Origin: Protea cynaroides
Taxonomy: Eukaryota > Streptophyta > Magnoliopsida > Proteales > Proteaceae
Length of the DNA: 64,000 nt
Assembly: GCA_028583415.1 (NCBI GenBank)
Contig: CM053266.1
Span: 84,388,149 to 84,452,148, forward strand
Direction: 5' to 3'
The position numbers were made by a program, and so were the translations under genes. Positions 11,185-23,251 of the stretch are shown here, in pieces. Every line of letters begins with the position of its first letter. Within the stretch, counting starts at the first letter, position 1. The notes under the pieces were generated by a model. That model ran no database searches, was not told where the DNA came from, and saw only the letters and a list, made by a program, of their open reading frames with translations.

Positions 11185-13340
11185 CGCGGTAGACCAAGCC
11201 TTAATTTTTTTCGAGCATGCATCTCCACCTACTACTTGATAATGAAGTTTCCCACTGAACAAGAGATAGTTTACGGCAAGGCAGCCCAAAAACTACCTCG
11301 CCGCTGCTATGCAATGGACCTAGAAGCATCCGATGATAAACTCACAGGTGCAATCCAGATTGAAGACTTGCGAGACAACTTGGAGCAGGAGCGAGGATCT
11401 CCGGCGGAGGATTTGATACATATCCCAGTCTCCGAGGAGGATACTGAAAGGTACTTCCAAGTCGGCTCGTCACTACCTAAGGACCAACGAGACGAGATCA
11501 TTACATTTCTTAAAAACAATATCAATGTCTTCGCCTGGTCAGCATCCGAGATGCCAGGCATCCCGCGAGATATCATGGAGCACCGCCTGGCCATTGATCC
11601 ACAATTCAAGCCGGTCCAGCAAAAGCAGCACAACTTCGCACCAGAGAGAGAAGCTGCAATTAAGGTCAAAGTCGACAAGCTCCTTGCAGCAGGATTTATA
11701 AAAGAGGTCAAGTACCCACAATGGATATCCAATGTTGTAATGGTGAAGAAAATCAATGATAAATGGTGCATTTGTATAGATCATTCAAACCTCAATAAAG
11801 CATGCCCTAAGGACTACTACCCTCTCTCTAGGATTGATAGGTTAATTGACGCTACTGCCGGTCACGACATGCTATCATTCTTGGACGCATACTCGGGTTA
11901 TAATCAAATCAAAATGCACCAACCCGACGAGATCAATACTGCCTTCATTACAAGCAACGGTCTATACTGTTACAATGCAATGCCTTTTGGCCTCAAAAAT
12001 ACTGGTGCCATATATCAACAACTGGTCAACAAGGTATTCGCACAACAAATCGGCAGGAACATGGAAGTGTATGTTGATGACTTCCTGGTTAAAAGCAAGA
12101 AAACCTTTCATCATATCCGCGAGTTAGAAGAAGCATTCGCGGTACTGAAGAAACATCAAATGAAGCTTAACCCAACCAAATGTGCCTTCGGAGTTGCGTC
12201 AGGGAAATTCCTAGGGTTTATGGTATCAAGCAGAGGTATTGAAGCAAACCCACAAAGATAAAAGCTATCATGGGGATGTCACCTCCAACAAAACCAAAAC
12301 ATGTCCAAGAGTTGACAGGAAGGATAACCGCCTTGGGCAGATTTGTATCTAGGTCAGCAGACCATTGTCTACCATTTTTTAAAACCCTAAAGGGAACCAA
12401 GCGATTCGAGTGGACCTCTGAATGCCATAAGTCTTTTGACAACCTAAAAGCATTCCTAACATCACTTCCTCTGCTTGCCTATCCGGAAGTCGGGGATCAA
12501 CTACAACTGTACCTCGCTACCTCGCCCGAGACTGTTAGTTCAGTCCTTATTAAAGAGATCGATAAGGTCCAGCAACCTGTGTACTATGTCAGCAAGGTAT
12601 TACTGGATGCGGAAACAAGATACAAAACTGGCGTTAGTTCTCGTCACTTCTACTCGCAAACTGAGGCCCTACTTCCAGGCACACACCATATTGGTATTAA
12701 CCGATAAACCTTTAAAGAAAATACTGGCACGGCCTGACATATCAAAAAGATTGGTGAACTGGGCAATCGAGTTAAGCAAGTTCGACATCCAGTTTCTACC
12801 ACCGACGGCAATTAAAGCACAAGCGCTAGCCGACTTTCTACTAGAAACCTCGACTAATGACAGCGCCGACATAGACCAAACACTGGAACAGCGAGTAGAA
12901 ACTCAAGAGGCAGAAGCCAGAACCATCACTAACATGGACCCTGTTCATAAATGGCTCTTCAAGCGACCAGCACTCGGGGGCTAGGATCATTCTGACCAGT
13001 CCAGAGAACTTAGAGTACAAGTCGCTCTTCGATTCGACTTCCACGCGACTAACAACACGGCCGAGTATGAAGCTTTATTGGCCAGACTCAAATTGGCGAG
13101 ATTCCTTATGGTACGAAAACTAGTAGCGACTCACAAGTTGTAATAAGGCAAATTAATGGAGAATATGAGGCAAAACAACCACGCATGCTGGAGTACTTAA
13201 CCAAAGCAAAATCAGAGCTTGCCCAATTCGAAGCATATCAAATTAGCAATGTGGATCGAGAAAACAACACAGAAGCCGATGCCCTCTCGCGATTAATGGC
13301 CAAAGATCTGTTGGGAATAATAGTCAGTATATATTGATGT
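11185..13340 (+). pseudogene. Gypsy-1 reverse transcriptase and dual RNase H
   Basis: The RT is open from 11185 to 12261. It has the FIKEVKYPQW entry segment, SFLDAYSGYNQI (about 11876), AMPFGLKNTGA (about 11980) and the catalytic YVDDFLVKS (12070). It stops at 12261, then resumes in another frame with the connection and RNase H domain (FFKTLKGTKRFEW, 12376; YYVSKVLLDAETRY, 12580). A second, archaeal-type RNase H follows, seen as NNTAEYEALLARLKLA (about 13045-13095), with stops near 12982 and 13140. The paired RNase H arrangement is characteristic of Tat elements. It would copy element RNA to DNA in the particle. Confidence 0.9.
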
Positions 13341-14628
13341 GTTGAAAAAACCAAGTGACGATGACACAATAGAGATCCAACAAGTCGGTCGCGAGGCTAC
13401 CTGGATCGACCCCATCAAAACCTACATAAAAACAGGCGAGCTACCAGAAGATTGGCTGGAACGTCGACAGGTTCAGGCAAAATTTTGAGGCTACACTGTC
13501 CTTGATGGAAAATTGTATAGAAAGTCTTTCACTCGTCCTTTCCTGCTATGTCTCACCCTAACCAAAGCAAAAGATGTCATGTGGGAGGTACACACAGGGA
13601 TATGTGGCAGCCATCTCGCAAGCTGCGCTCTCTGCCAGCGACTTCTACGACAAGGGTATTATTGGCCAACCATGTTCGTAGATTGCACGGATTTCACCAC
13701 TAAGTGCGACATGCCAGAAACATGCTACCGTCAGTCACCTATTTGCGAATGAGTTACAACCAGTAACGAGCCCGCTACCCTTTGCCATGTGGGGAATCGA
13801 CTTATTCGGCCCCATGCCTGGAAAAAAGGGGACAAAGAATTTCCTCATTGTAGCAGTTGACTATTTTTCAAAATGGGCAAAAGCAGAAGCAGTGACAACT
13901 ACTGACGCAACAAAAATTGAGACCTTCACAAGACAAAACATAATCTATTGTTACGGCATTCCACAAGTCATCGTCACCGACAACGGCCCACAATTTGTCA
14001 GCCAGTAATATCAAAACTTCCTCAAAGGCTTTAATATCCAACAACGTTTCGCTTCGATATACCACCCCGAAGCCGCAGGTCAAGCCGAAGCCACCAACAA
14101 GACAATTTCTCGTGGTATAGCACGGCGACTTGGCCCAGCCAAGGAAGATGGGCCGACGAGTTGCTAAGCGTGCTCTGGTCCTACAGAACTACAAGTAGAA
14201 CTCCCACTGGCGAAACCCCATTCATGCAGGTCTATGGGGCAGAGGCCGTCATACTAGTTGAAGCAACTCACCCCACCATCCGGATCACCAATTACGATGA
14301 AATGCTCAACACAGAAGGCCTCAGGACCAATTTGGACCTAATCGAAGAAACTCACGACAAAGCACACCTCAAGATATTGGCCTATCAGCAAAGGGTGGCC
14401 AGATACTATAACTCGCATATAAGAGTCCAGAATTTCAAAGTCGACGACCTAGTACTACGCCACACGGCAGTATCAAAGCCCAAACAACAAGGCAAACTTA
14501 TGCCGACTTAGGAAGGACCGTATAGAATAATCCGCGTGACAAGGTCGGGCACCTACTATCTCGAAACAATGAAAGACAAGTACATCGAGAAGCCTTGGCA
14601 TTCTAAGAACCTAAGAAAATTTTATTAA
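13341..14628 (+). pseudogene. Gypsy-1 integrase
   Basis: The N-terminal zinc-binding region is recognisable at about 13580-13730 (H-x3-H-like then CDMPETC; frames broken). The catalytic core lies at 13787-14130. It has MWGIDLFGPMPGKKG with the first acidic residue, VIVTDNGPQFVS with the second, and the YHPEAAGQAEATNKT stretch with the Glu of the DDE triad. TAA occurs at 14008. The C-terminal domain (14161-14628: LWSYRTTSRTPTGETPF, then LVLRHTAVSKPKQQGKL and GTYYLETM) ends at TAA 14626. One stop and one frameshift separate the pieces. Confidence 0.9.
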
Positions 14629-15322
14629 TAATGTAACAGACTCTACTCATTTTAATGAATTGTCTTTACATTACGTATCTTCTCGCCTAACACGATCTAT
14701 TGTAACCCTTCGACATAGCTCGAACTTATGTCGCTTTGCGGGAATCCTCGAAATACAACAAGGCCGAGTCAACAAACCCCACAGCACATACGTTGCGCCT
14801 TGACACACCCCTGCACTTCCTCATAAATTATAAGACCATGCAAGATGTCAAGTCGCTAATAAGCCCCAGGTGATCAAGTCGCATACTGTCACCCAAGGGT
14901 ATTGTTACATAGATTCCATTGCATGCTCTGTTGCAACTATTTATGGACTCGCAGAAGAGGCTCACACCCTCAAGTTCATACATTAGGCCGAAAGGAAATC
15001 CAAAAAGTTCTTACACAATAAGTGTATTAAACAGCATCCCTTTCATTCACAGACAAATAACTTCTATTCACAGCAGAAAAGTTCTTAACGGTGCACAACC
15101 CGCAACACTAAATACTGGAGAGGTGCACTATACTATACAATCATCGAGTGGTCATACAAAAAATATCTACCTAGAACGGCTCCGCGTTGATTTAGGCGGA
15201 GGTTTTTTCATCTTCTCAACCCTATCAAGTAAATTCTTCGCAGCCACCACCTTCTCGTATCAAGCACTCGCGCTCTGTCGCGACATGTTTCCATAAACCA
15301 TGTCAAAGGACGGGTAGGGATT
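14629..15322. other. Gypsy-1 spacer between integrase and antisense ORF
   Basis: These roughly 690 bp hold no conserved ORF. The reading at 14919-15296 has no recognisable motif and is probably chance. Tat elements commonly have such a spacer. Confidence 0.5.
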
Positions 15323-18300
15323 CTAGTAATACAAACCCTTATCCCTCGTAAAGCCCAACAACTCGGCGATTGTCTCCTCGGCCTTGGTAAGTTTCCCGGC
15401 TAGAAGATCCACTCTCGCCTGAGCAGTAACTCGCAGATGCCGGTCTTCATCGCTTCTCCTCCGCCACCAAGCCACTTCTTTTCTTAATTGACCGAGTTCG
15501 CGATAATCCATCGAATGCAGCTTACGCGCTATAAGGCTCTAAACTTCCGCTTTAGCAATCCTATCTTGCCACTTGCGCAATGATCTCCTCCAACTCCCCT
15601 CTTGCCATCTCCAATACTCATTCAAAGCATCGTTTACCCGGTCATAAGCAGAAGCAAAGTTGAGACTGTCAACACGAAGCAAGTTGAGATCATATTTCAT
15701 TTTTGATACTCGTGCGGCAAGGGCATCTCGCCCGACCAAAAGATTACGAATCCGAGTCTCAAGCACACGTGCAGGAGTTGGGGGAGCTCGCACCTGCAAT
15801 AACTCAATAGAAGAAAGTCCTTCTCCGCTGTACACCTAATTCAAACAAGCCAAAGATTGCCATTAAGCCGCAGAGAGAACAAAAGGAAAATCTCAAAGAA
15901 CACTCGAGGTTAAAAAACAAGTACATTCATGATCTCTAAAGTCTATTAGAGAAGAAAAATAAACCCTGATACAGTAACTTACATCCTCGCCCAAAAAAAA
16001 ATGCCTTCCAGGATTTTGCTATTCAACCTGGATTGCCATCTCAGTTGACTGATCTGTGACTGGAGCATCCAGATTCGGCAACGCAGAGGAAGAAGAAAGT
16101 GCTTCAGGAAGAATTGCAAGAATAGGAGATACAGCTCTGGCTGGAGAACCAAGTCGCGGACCACCCTGTGGATTTTCTGCGACTTCACCCTGCTCGTCCC
16201 TTGCGATTTCCTCCAGGATGTCTCCTTTTTCGCCATCATCCTCTTCCTCCTCGTCCCCTTCATCTTCGACATCTCCCGTTATTTGCTCTTGGGGGATAGG
16301 CCCATCTATGGGGAGCGAATAAGTAGAGAAATCGGCCTCCAAACAGAGTTTCTCGCGAACAAACCTCGCCAGACTCCTCGCCCCATCAAGGAAATGCTCG
16401 ACTCCCCATCGAAGCCAGAACCCCTTCATCACAGGATCTTCAGCCACATATACTTCGAGGTCTCTCGACTTCTTAAAGTCACTCAGTGCTTTCTCAACTC
16501 GGTCGAAGATCCCTGCCTCCATTTCATCCTTATCGCTCAGAAGATCGTGACCTTGTACAACTAGGTTGCCGAATTTCCTAGTCAGGTCCTCCGCCTGGGA
16601 GGCCAACCCCTCAGACCTCGCCTTCTCCCCCTTGAGAGCCTCTTCTAGACGCCCCTTCTCGACAGCAGCTTTGTCCCTATCAGCCTGAAGACTTTCTTCC
16701 ACGTACTCCTTTTCAGCGCAGTGGCAAACTCGCAGGGTGTCCATTTCCTGCTTCAGATTGTCACGCTCCGCCGTTAGACTTTCATTCGCCTCTGACAAGA
16801 CGCGTCTCGCCTCGATGGCGCTATCCCGGGTCTTCTCAGCGGAACGAGCGCACTCCAGGGCACTATCCCGTTCTAGTACCAGGCGATGGACCTCGCTGCT
16901 GACATTTTCCTCACCTTGCCTCAGCGCATTGAGGGCGTGGGCACTCTGTAAAGCCATGACACATTAGAAATTAGAAATATAAATATAAAGAGCGAAATCA
17001 AAGGGAATAAAGGACGAGAGGGATAGCGACTTACCCATACAAGGTTGGTCTCCAAAATACGGTAAAGCTCAGCTCGCTCAAATCGCGAGTAAAATTCCTC
17101 AGCTGATGAAAGGCAGATCCCAGCCACCAACTGCCTCGCCACCTCTGGATCAAGAGGGTTTGCCTCCTTTCCTATTGACCAGTGTGGCCAGTATGCCATG
17201 CCTGGGCTAGGAGAAACTCGCTGGGCCTTCCCTCCTTGGCGGTGAGTTTCTGATGGTCCCGCTGAGGGCGATCGTGCTAGAGATTCTCTGATCCGCGTAC
17301 TCCTTGGCACGGGAATCTCCTCCTGTCTTGCTAAGTCCCCGCTGTGTAGAGGCAAATTCGGCGGCGTCCCAACTTGGGACCGTCTTCCTTCACCCGCTTT
17401 ATCTCCCGAGGTTCCAGAAGGCTGGTGCGATGTTGGAGGTGGGATTTCCACCAAGTCTTCTTGCCCTTCGAAAGATCCCTCACCTCTAGGGGCAGCCTCG
17501 TCAAGGATCTCGCGAACGGGAGGCGACTGGATATTCCCCTTGGGCGGTGTCTCAGAGCTCTGCCTTGCCGATGGAGACTTACTCGAAGTCACCTTCATCA
17601 CCTGCGCCTTCTTTACACCCTTACTGGTGCCAATTGTGGGCAATTTTCTCTGCCTTGGACCCTGGCTGTGCCGTGAGCATGCTCGCGATCTCGCTTGGGT
17701 CTAGTTCTTCTCTTACCACTGCAGAACAAGGAAAACATTAAGTTAGTTCGTTCAAAAAAAAAAAAAAACACAACCCAGCAGTCAGAGAAAAACCTACCAG
17801 AGCCCTCATCCCTCATTTCATCCGCCAATCTATCTGAAGTTAGCGAATGATCGTCGCGGGTACCTAGGGATTCATGCACAACTCTTTCTTCGTCGCTATC
17901 ATCAGGATCATCCAGGTCCATTTGTGCGAGATCAGAATAGGGGATGGGGTCACACATCCCCATTATAACACGACTCTCTTTATCTTCCATGGTCAAGATC
18001 GGTGGTAGATTCTTCTCGTCAACCTCTGGAAGTCGCCATACATTGGCGGGCGACATTGGTTTTCCATCTCGTACTGACAAAAAAGAATTCCGTCTGCCAA
18101 TTGTGAACCTTGTTTCACATAATCACGACATTGGGCGCCCCTGCTCTCGCTTTGAAAAAAAAACCAGCCTGTGGGGGGCTGGCTTTTCGGCTCATCTTTA
18201 TTCAAACCAAATAGGCTCCGGAATAACGACACCGTCGCAGGCATCTTGAGATCCCAAAGCATGGCTACGAAACCTATAACTGATGTCCAGGAGTTGGCAT

Positions 18301-18628
18301 GGAGTTGCGCGGGAGCTAAGTCGTAATAAGCCAGGATATTTCTCGCCTCTCTAGGTATGGGAATCTTGAACCCATAATCGAAATACTCCAGGTACACGCA
18401 GGTTTCAACGGTGCCGGTAGAGCAGATTCTTTCATCATCCTCGGGTATTCAGCACTCATAAAGTTCCGGAAGGTCATCCAGGATTCGTTCGAAATCAGGA
18501 TCGTACAGGCTGAGTTTATTCTTGAACTTCGCGACTGTGATGTTCAAGGTTCAAGGGATAGGTTCGGCTTCTCTCGAAGAGGATGGGCCTGCTAGACCTA
18601 GCTCTGTGGTTCTTTTTCGGGAGTGCAT
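15323..18628 (-). pseudogene. Gypsy-1 antisense ORF (Transposase_28-like head, coiled-coil tail), four exons
   Basis: Read on the minus strand, an ATG at 18628 opens a frame with two TGA stops (near 18557 and 18454). The YLEYFDYGFKIPIPREAR and LHANSWTSVIGFVAMLWDL segments match the plant family annotated as 'putative gypsy type transposon' (PF04195). Suggested exons are 18628-17798, 17718-17035, 16945-15983 and 15835-15323. All boundaries are GT-AG (GTAGGT, GTAAGT, GTAAGT donors). Exon 1 also needs a frameshift near 18060. Exon 2 is Pro/Ser/Thr-rich. Exon 3 is a long heptad coiled coil (16945-16500) followed by an acidic Glu/Asp tract, with TAG at 16019. Exon 4 is also helical, with a stop near 15540. 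The function of such antisense ORFs is unknown. Confidence 0.75.
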
Positions 18629-18639
18629 CTTGTTCCTAT

Positions 18640-19390
18640 GGGTAAAATGGTCAAGGGGAACCCGCTATCCTAGGAAATTGGACGCTCGAACTTTCGAAAA
18701 AGAAAATTTTTTGGAAAAAGGAAATTCCAAAGGAAAAGGAATAGAACTTACTGGTCGGAGCCGATTTGGGAAAGAAATTATCTGCAACTGATGAAGACGA
18801 TGAAAGTAGTAGAAAAAAGAGCAGGAAGACTTCGAGTTTATCCTTGCGGAATTACAAGGTCGAAACAGCAAGGGAGATATTTCGCAAAGTACAATGATGA
18901 GTTTTAAGGCTACCGCGCACCATCATTGCCCACGAATCACGATCTCAGTCGAGAAGACGTGCATCTCGAAACACCTCCCCGCATTAAATGCTTGGCATGA
19001 AAAGATGGAGACATAATTGCTCCACGACGTTACAGTTTGCAGTTTTATCAAAATTCATCAGGATGTCGAGCGTGGCGCGCCTTTTTGAATTTGAGTTTTG
19101 GTGCTTTAAAGTTTCGTGCGAACGTGGGCCACTTGTGAACAAATTACGGGAATATTCTTCAGGATTGTCGTTACAACGGAGACTGTGTGGCACAATATTT
19201 GTGTGGCGTTAATTAGTCACATTTAGCTTCATTTCCAACAATTAATATGATGCGAGACGGTTTAATAAGAACTGGGATGGTTTGCAAATTCAATTGGTCG
19301 GTTAGATCTACTGCTTTTCGCGGGACAAAATACAAGTCTCGACAGGATTGTTCAATCACACTCACCCACTGTACTGTAACAAGGGGCAAC
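18640..19390. other. Gypsy-1 3' non-coding region and polypurine tract
   Basis: No gene is visible. The region probably includes the promoter of the antisense ORF. The final bases AACAAGGGGCAAC before 19391 contain the short purine tract AAGGGG used for plus-strand priming. Confidence 0.6.
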
Positions 19391-20100
19391 TATTAATGCT
19401 ATATTTCGTCCTTTTGTGACAAGACGACACGTGTCCTTAGGCGTCAACATACTGGGGGCTGACACGTGTCTTGGTTAGTTCAATTTATCCTTCCATGCGA
19501 GATGGCATTTGTCACCATTGGTAAGTCACGTCTCGCTGGATGATCTCGCCGAAATGATAGGACATTGCGGTTGCCCACTGGGTCCCTCATCGCATGTGTT
19601 TGTGGCGACTTGTCTGTCTACAACTATGGTAAGGCGCGCGTGCGTAGTTCTTTAATCATTCTTGGAACGACCACGTCAGCAAGTACAAGGGTTGTTGATT
19701 ACAAGCAACACGGCATTAAGATTGGTCGTTGGATCTCTATCCTATAGTAACGCGAGGATATCACGTTCGCTCTTGACAGTTAGGCAGTTAAGATGGAGGT
19801 TCATCTAGAACTCTCTCTCAGTCTATATAACCTGATAGACGGCCAAGAGGTAAGAGGGTTCATATACTATTGTTATCTGAGTTCTTTGCTAACGATCACT
19901 TGTCTCTTACATCCTTCTTGAATTCTGTCTATCCCCACACCCTCCAAGCTAGCCATTTTGGTGAAGCTTTGGACTATTTGCTCTGTTACTGACTTTACCA
20001 TCGCAGCAGACACCGGGAACTTTGTCCCGGTTTCGTTAACTTCCTGTACTTGTCTTGTATGACACGGGCACACCAGCAGATCCAGTTTTCAGCAGCAACA
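19391..20100 (+). repeat. Gypsy-1 3' LTR
   Basis: The 710-bp direct repeat of 2577-3305 begins TATTAATGCTA (TG mutated to TA) and ends CAGCAGCAACA. The target duplication CTAAG follows at 20101-20105. It has one copy of the 24-bp unit that is doubled in the 5' LTR. Confidence 0.95.
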
Positions 20101-20105
20101 CTAAG

Positions 20106-20970
20106 GAATTCTTGACCCAAATTCGATATGAAGAACATGGGTGAAGCAATCTATGTCTTACGTATAGAAATTCACCGAGATAGGTCTATTGATAAAATTT
20201 TGGATCACTTCAAATTGAAGGATTCCAAACCAAGTGTGGCACTGATTCTTAAAGGGGACAAACTCAATCTTGATCATGCCCGATAAATGACTTAAAGCTG
20301 AGAGAAATGGCAAGTATCCCCTATGCATCAGTTGTAGGCAGTTTAATGTGTGCTCAGGTATGTATAAGACCTGACATTGCCTTTATAGTGGGAGTGTCAG
20401 AAAGATTCCAAAAGAGTCCTGGAATGTCACATAGGACAGCGGCAGAGAAAGTCCTAAGATACCTTAGAAGCAGCAGAAATCACATGCTCACTTACAGGCA
20501 TGTAGACGATTCGGAGCTAAAAGGTTACTCAAATTCGGATTATGTTGGGTGTGAAGATACAAGACGATCTATATTAGGCTTCATTTTTCTGCTAGCTAGA
20601 GGAGCGGTATCTTGGAGAAGCATAAAACAACCAAAGACTGCTTTATCTACTAAGGAAGTTGAAGTGTGCTATGAAGCTATCTCTCAAGCATCATGGTTAT
20701 GGCAATTTATCACAGACCTAAAAATTATATCCTCCATTTAAAGGCTGATCCGTATCTTCTGTAATAATATAACGGCAGTTTGATTTCTAATAGTACTTGC
20801 TCTGTTAGTCGATGTAGACACATCGAAATTAAGAATCATAAAGTTTTGATAGAGCATATAAGTACCAATGATATGATTGATGACCATTTACTAAAGGGCT
20901 TGCACCTAAGGTTTTTGTAGATCATGTTAGTAAATGGTAACATGGGTTTATGTAAATCATTGTGTACATA
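20106..20970 (+). pseudogene. Copia-1: end of RT and RNase H
   Basis: The Copia-1 reading resumes directly after the Gypsy-1 target duplication. RT tail segments (LTQIRYEE, then MKNMGEAIYVLRIEIHRDRS in a shifted frame) precede a 144-codon open stretch at 20307-20741. That stretch holds GSLMCAQVCIRPDIAF, VLRYLRSSRNHMLTYR, YSNSDYVGCEDTRRS and ALSTKEVEVCYEAIS. These are the Copia connection and RNase H motifs, with the Asp and Glu catalytic positions present. Decayed RNase H end (HISTND-like, LTKGL-like) runs to about 20,970. It joins 1030-2576 as one ancient element. Confidence 0.88.
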
Positions 20971-21078
20971 AATTTATTTTCAAACATTACAAAGTATAGT
21001 TTTGATTCCGACTAAAAGTTTAATAAAGCTTATTGCAAACTGAATTCTCCTATCATTCATTACAACTGTGCACATATG

Positions 21079-21201
21079 CATAGTTGTCAAGCATCGCCTA
21101 GACGCCCTTGTGACGCCTTGGAAAATCGGGCGCCTTGGTCGCCTAGGTGCCCCATCAAAATCTCCAACGCCTTGGTTCGCTTTGGCGCCCTGTCAATTAT
21201 G
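21079..21201. mobile_element. 123-bp hAT-like MITE
   Basis: The ends are CATAGTTGTCAAG and the inverse of CATAATTGACAGG, 10 of 13 matching. The flanks CACATATG (21071-21078) and CACGTATG (21202-21209) match at 7 of 8 bases, as expected for a hAT 8-bp duplication. The body is GC-rich with repeated GCCTAG/GGCGCC motifs (CGCCTAGACGCC, CGCCTAGGTGCC). It has no coding capacity and must have used another element's transposase. Confidence 0.82.
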
Positions 21202-21209
21202 CACGTATG

Positions 21210-22740
21210 TCTAGAATAAATGATATCTATAAAGTAATTAGACAATAACGTTTGGGCCTCTAATTGGCCATTGGGACAATTCAGAGTTAATCATGGGATT
21301 AATTCTATGAAATTTAAACCTCATCACTTAAAAATTCAAGTTGAGAATGACAACTCATCATGATACATGGAAAGGAAAAGGTCAAGTATTGAGAACTTTG
21401 ACCACCATGATTCATTGAGTAAAAATTTTCATCTTGAATGTAAAGTTCTCCACAGAAGATTAACGTCTGTATGGCCATGCATCAAGTTTAAAACTTAATT
21501 AATTGCTTGACATGTGACAATTAAGCCAAGTGGGAGAATGTAAGCTAAGATGGATTTAGATGCCACATCAGCAGAACCGTCGCTATGCAACGTGGCGTGA
21601 TATGGTTATTGTAAGTCCCTTAACTTCCTTAATGGGAGGAGTGGTAGGGATTACAAATATAGTTTATTGTAAGTAGTTCCCTCATTCTATTGGAAACATA
21701 GCGGATAGTGTCACATTTTGAGACACCATTACTTGAGAGTTATTTGGGAAGAACGAGAAAGATTATGCTCGACAGTCCTTGATATGCAAACTTATCAAAC
21801 ACGGTCATAATTTGAGGAAATCAACATAAAATGTTCAGTCAACACCGCAACAGAAGAGCCCCCAGCCACCAGTGATAATGGCAAGATTCTAAGGTCCATG
21901 GGGAGGTAGGCCAGCCATTTGGCACTTAGGTTTCTCCTTGTTCTCACATTTCCACCATATCATATTTATAGGATTCAGTCGACACTTCATATCTATAAGC
22001 TCCTCTTGGTAGTGAAAGTGACATTCATAATTCTAAAAACAAACGTCATTTCAGTAAAAATAGTATTAACAAAATTGGTTGCTTCTTATTTTAATTTTTA
22101 ATCCATTTAAGTAATAGCATGTGCCCAGCTCTTTCTAACTCTTTCTAACAGAAAATTTTCCTGGAAAAAAAAAACACTCAGACAAACAATTGGAGATTAT
22201 GATGGTAGATTATTTGCACTTTCTCAATTTTAGGCATTCCATTCAATTCTATGCATAATTGAGGACACCAACATAAAAAACTTAAAATTTAAAATTTAAA
22301 ATGTAAAATTTTAAAAATTTAAAAAAAAAAATCTCCATCATACCTTTTTTCGATACATTTATTGAAGCACGTATGGGTAAGCCTGGATCAAACAACAAAT
22401 AACACATCAAACTTTTTCATCGTGAAGGGTCTCAACATGTAACTCATTTAGGTTGACTTTTCAATCATCAATTACAAACATACTGCCTTGAAAAACCACA
22501 TGTAATTTTATTTCAAATCTGAAATTTTGAACTTTGCAAGGATGGATATTAAGAAATGTAACCATTAAAAGAGCATGCTTAATCAAATAAAGTTCCAACC
22601 CAACAATTTTCACCTGAAACTCTCCAGAATAATGAAGGTTTTTGAAGCTTCATATACAACGCCTAAAGAAATCACTAGGCGATGTGGATGAGTTTTATTG
22701 TCAATATGAATCAGTTGGGAAGACTGACTTAGCATTGTCT
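21210..22740. other. Copia-1 3' end and non-coding DNA
   Basis: AAGTGGGAGAATG at 21528-21540 looks like a Copia polypurine tract, so a 3' LTR may begin at about 21539. Its right end and any target duplication could not be fixed because no 5' LTR is present. From about 21,860 onward the sequence is AT-rich, with a TTTAAAATTT low-complexity patch at 22285-22330 and no gene. If TIM10 continues left of the window, this lies in its intron. Confidence 0.4.
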
Positions 22741-23251
22741 CTGAAAGAGGCATGTTGACTGGGTCCCCAATGCTGCCACGGTCAGTGGGTTGGGGCAAGC
22801 AGGTCAATAATCAAGTTCATACTGTTGTTTGGAAAAAAAGATGTCCTACCTTTCCCACTGGAGAGAAGCCACCACTGCTAATGCCCTTATTAATTTTTTT
22901 ATGTTTGAAGTGTCTTTTGCAATTTAATTGGCCAAGAGCGACTTACAGTAATGCTTACTGCAAGATAAGTGACTCCATAGTCCAAAGTTCAATCAGGAAA
23001 TTTAACTCTACTGTCAAAACCCTAGCCCCATTGACAGAACTGATTATTACTGGAGGCAAATAAAAGTATAGGGGTAAAAGGAAGGAATAAACTTCATCGA
23101 ATGAGGAGCCAGACAAGCTGCACTGTGCATGAAGATGTCTAGGTTAACTACTTGTGTTATTATTTTCCATTCAAATATTATTGTTACTTGACTCTTTTAT
23201 AACAAGATCGATAGCATGTAGAGAGATTAATTGAAAAATTGATCAACCTAC

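Larger units (their letters stand above)
2577..20100 (+). mobile_element. Gypsy-1: full-length Ty3/gypsy retrotransposon, Tat-like, with antisense ORF
   Basis: The element is 17.5 kb and is bounded by LTRs of 729 and 710 bp with a 5-bp target duplication. The order is 5' LTR, tRNA-Lys-type primer site, gag, protease, RT, RNase H, a second RNase H, integrase, an antisense ORF, a purine tract and the 3' LTR. The extra NNTAEYEALLA RNase H segment and the zinc-free gag motif YCRYHRENGHD.NKCR are typical of plant Tat-lineage elements; this is family knowledge, not an alignment. Of the 17.5 kb, 5.2 kb is a hAT transposon inserted at the protease-RT boundary. All ORFs have stops or frameshifts, so it is not autonomous now. 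Confidence 0.92.

Noticed and set aside
14919..15296. 125-codon ORF between integrase and the antisense ORF
   Set aside because: No similarity to known retroelement domains; probably chance in a spacer.
16056..16967. Several plus-strand ORFs opposite the antisense ORF
   Set aside because: They mirror the acidic and coiled-coil coding strand (Ser/Pro-rich, low complexity) and have no motif of their own.
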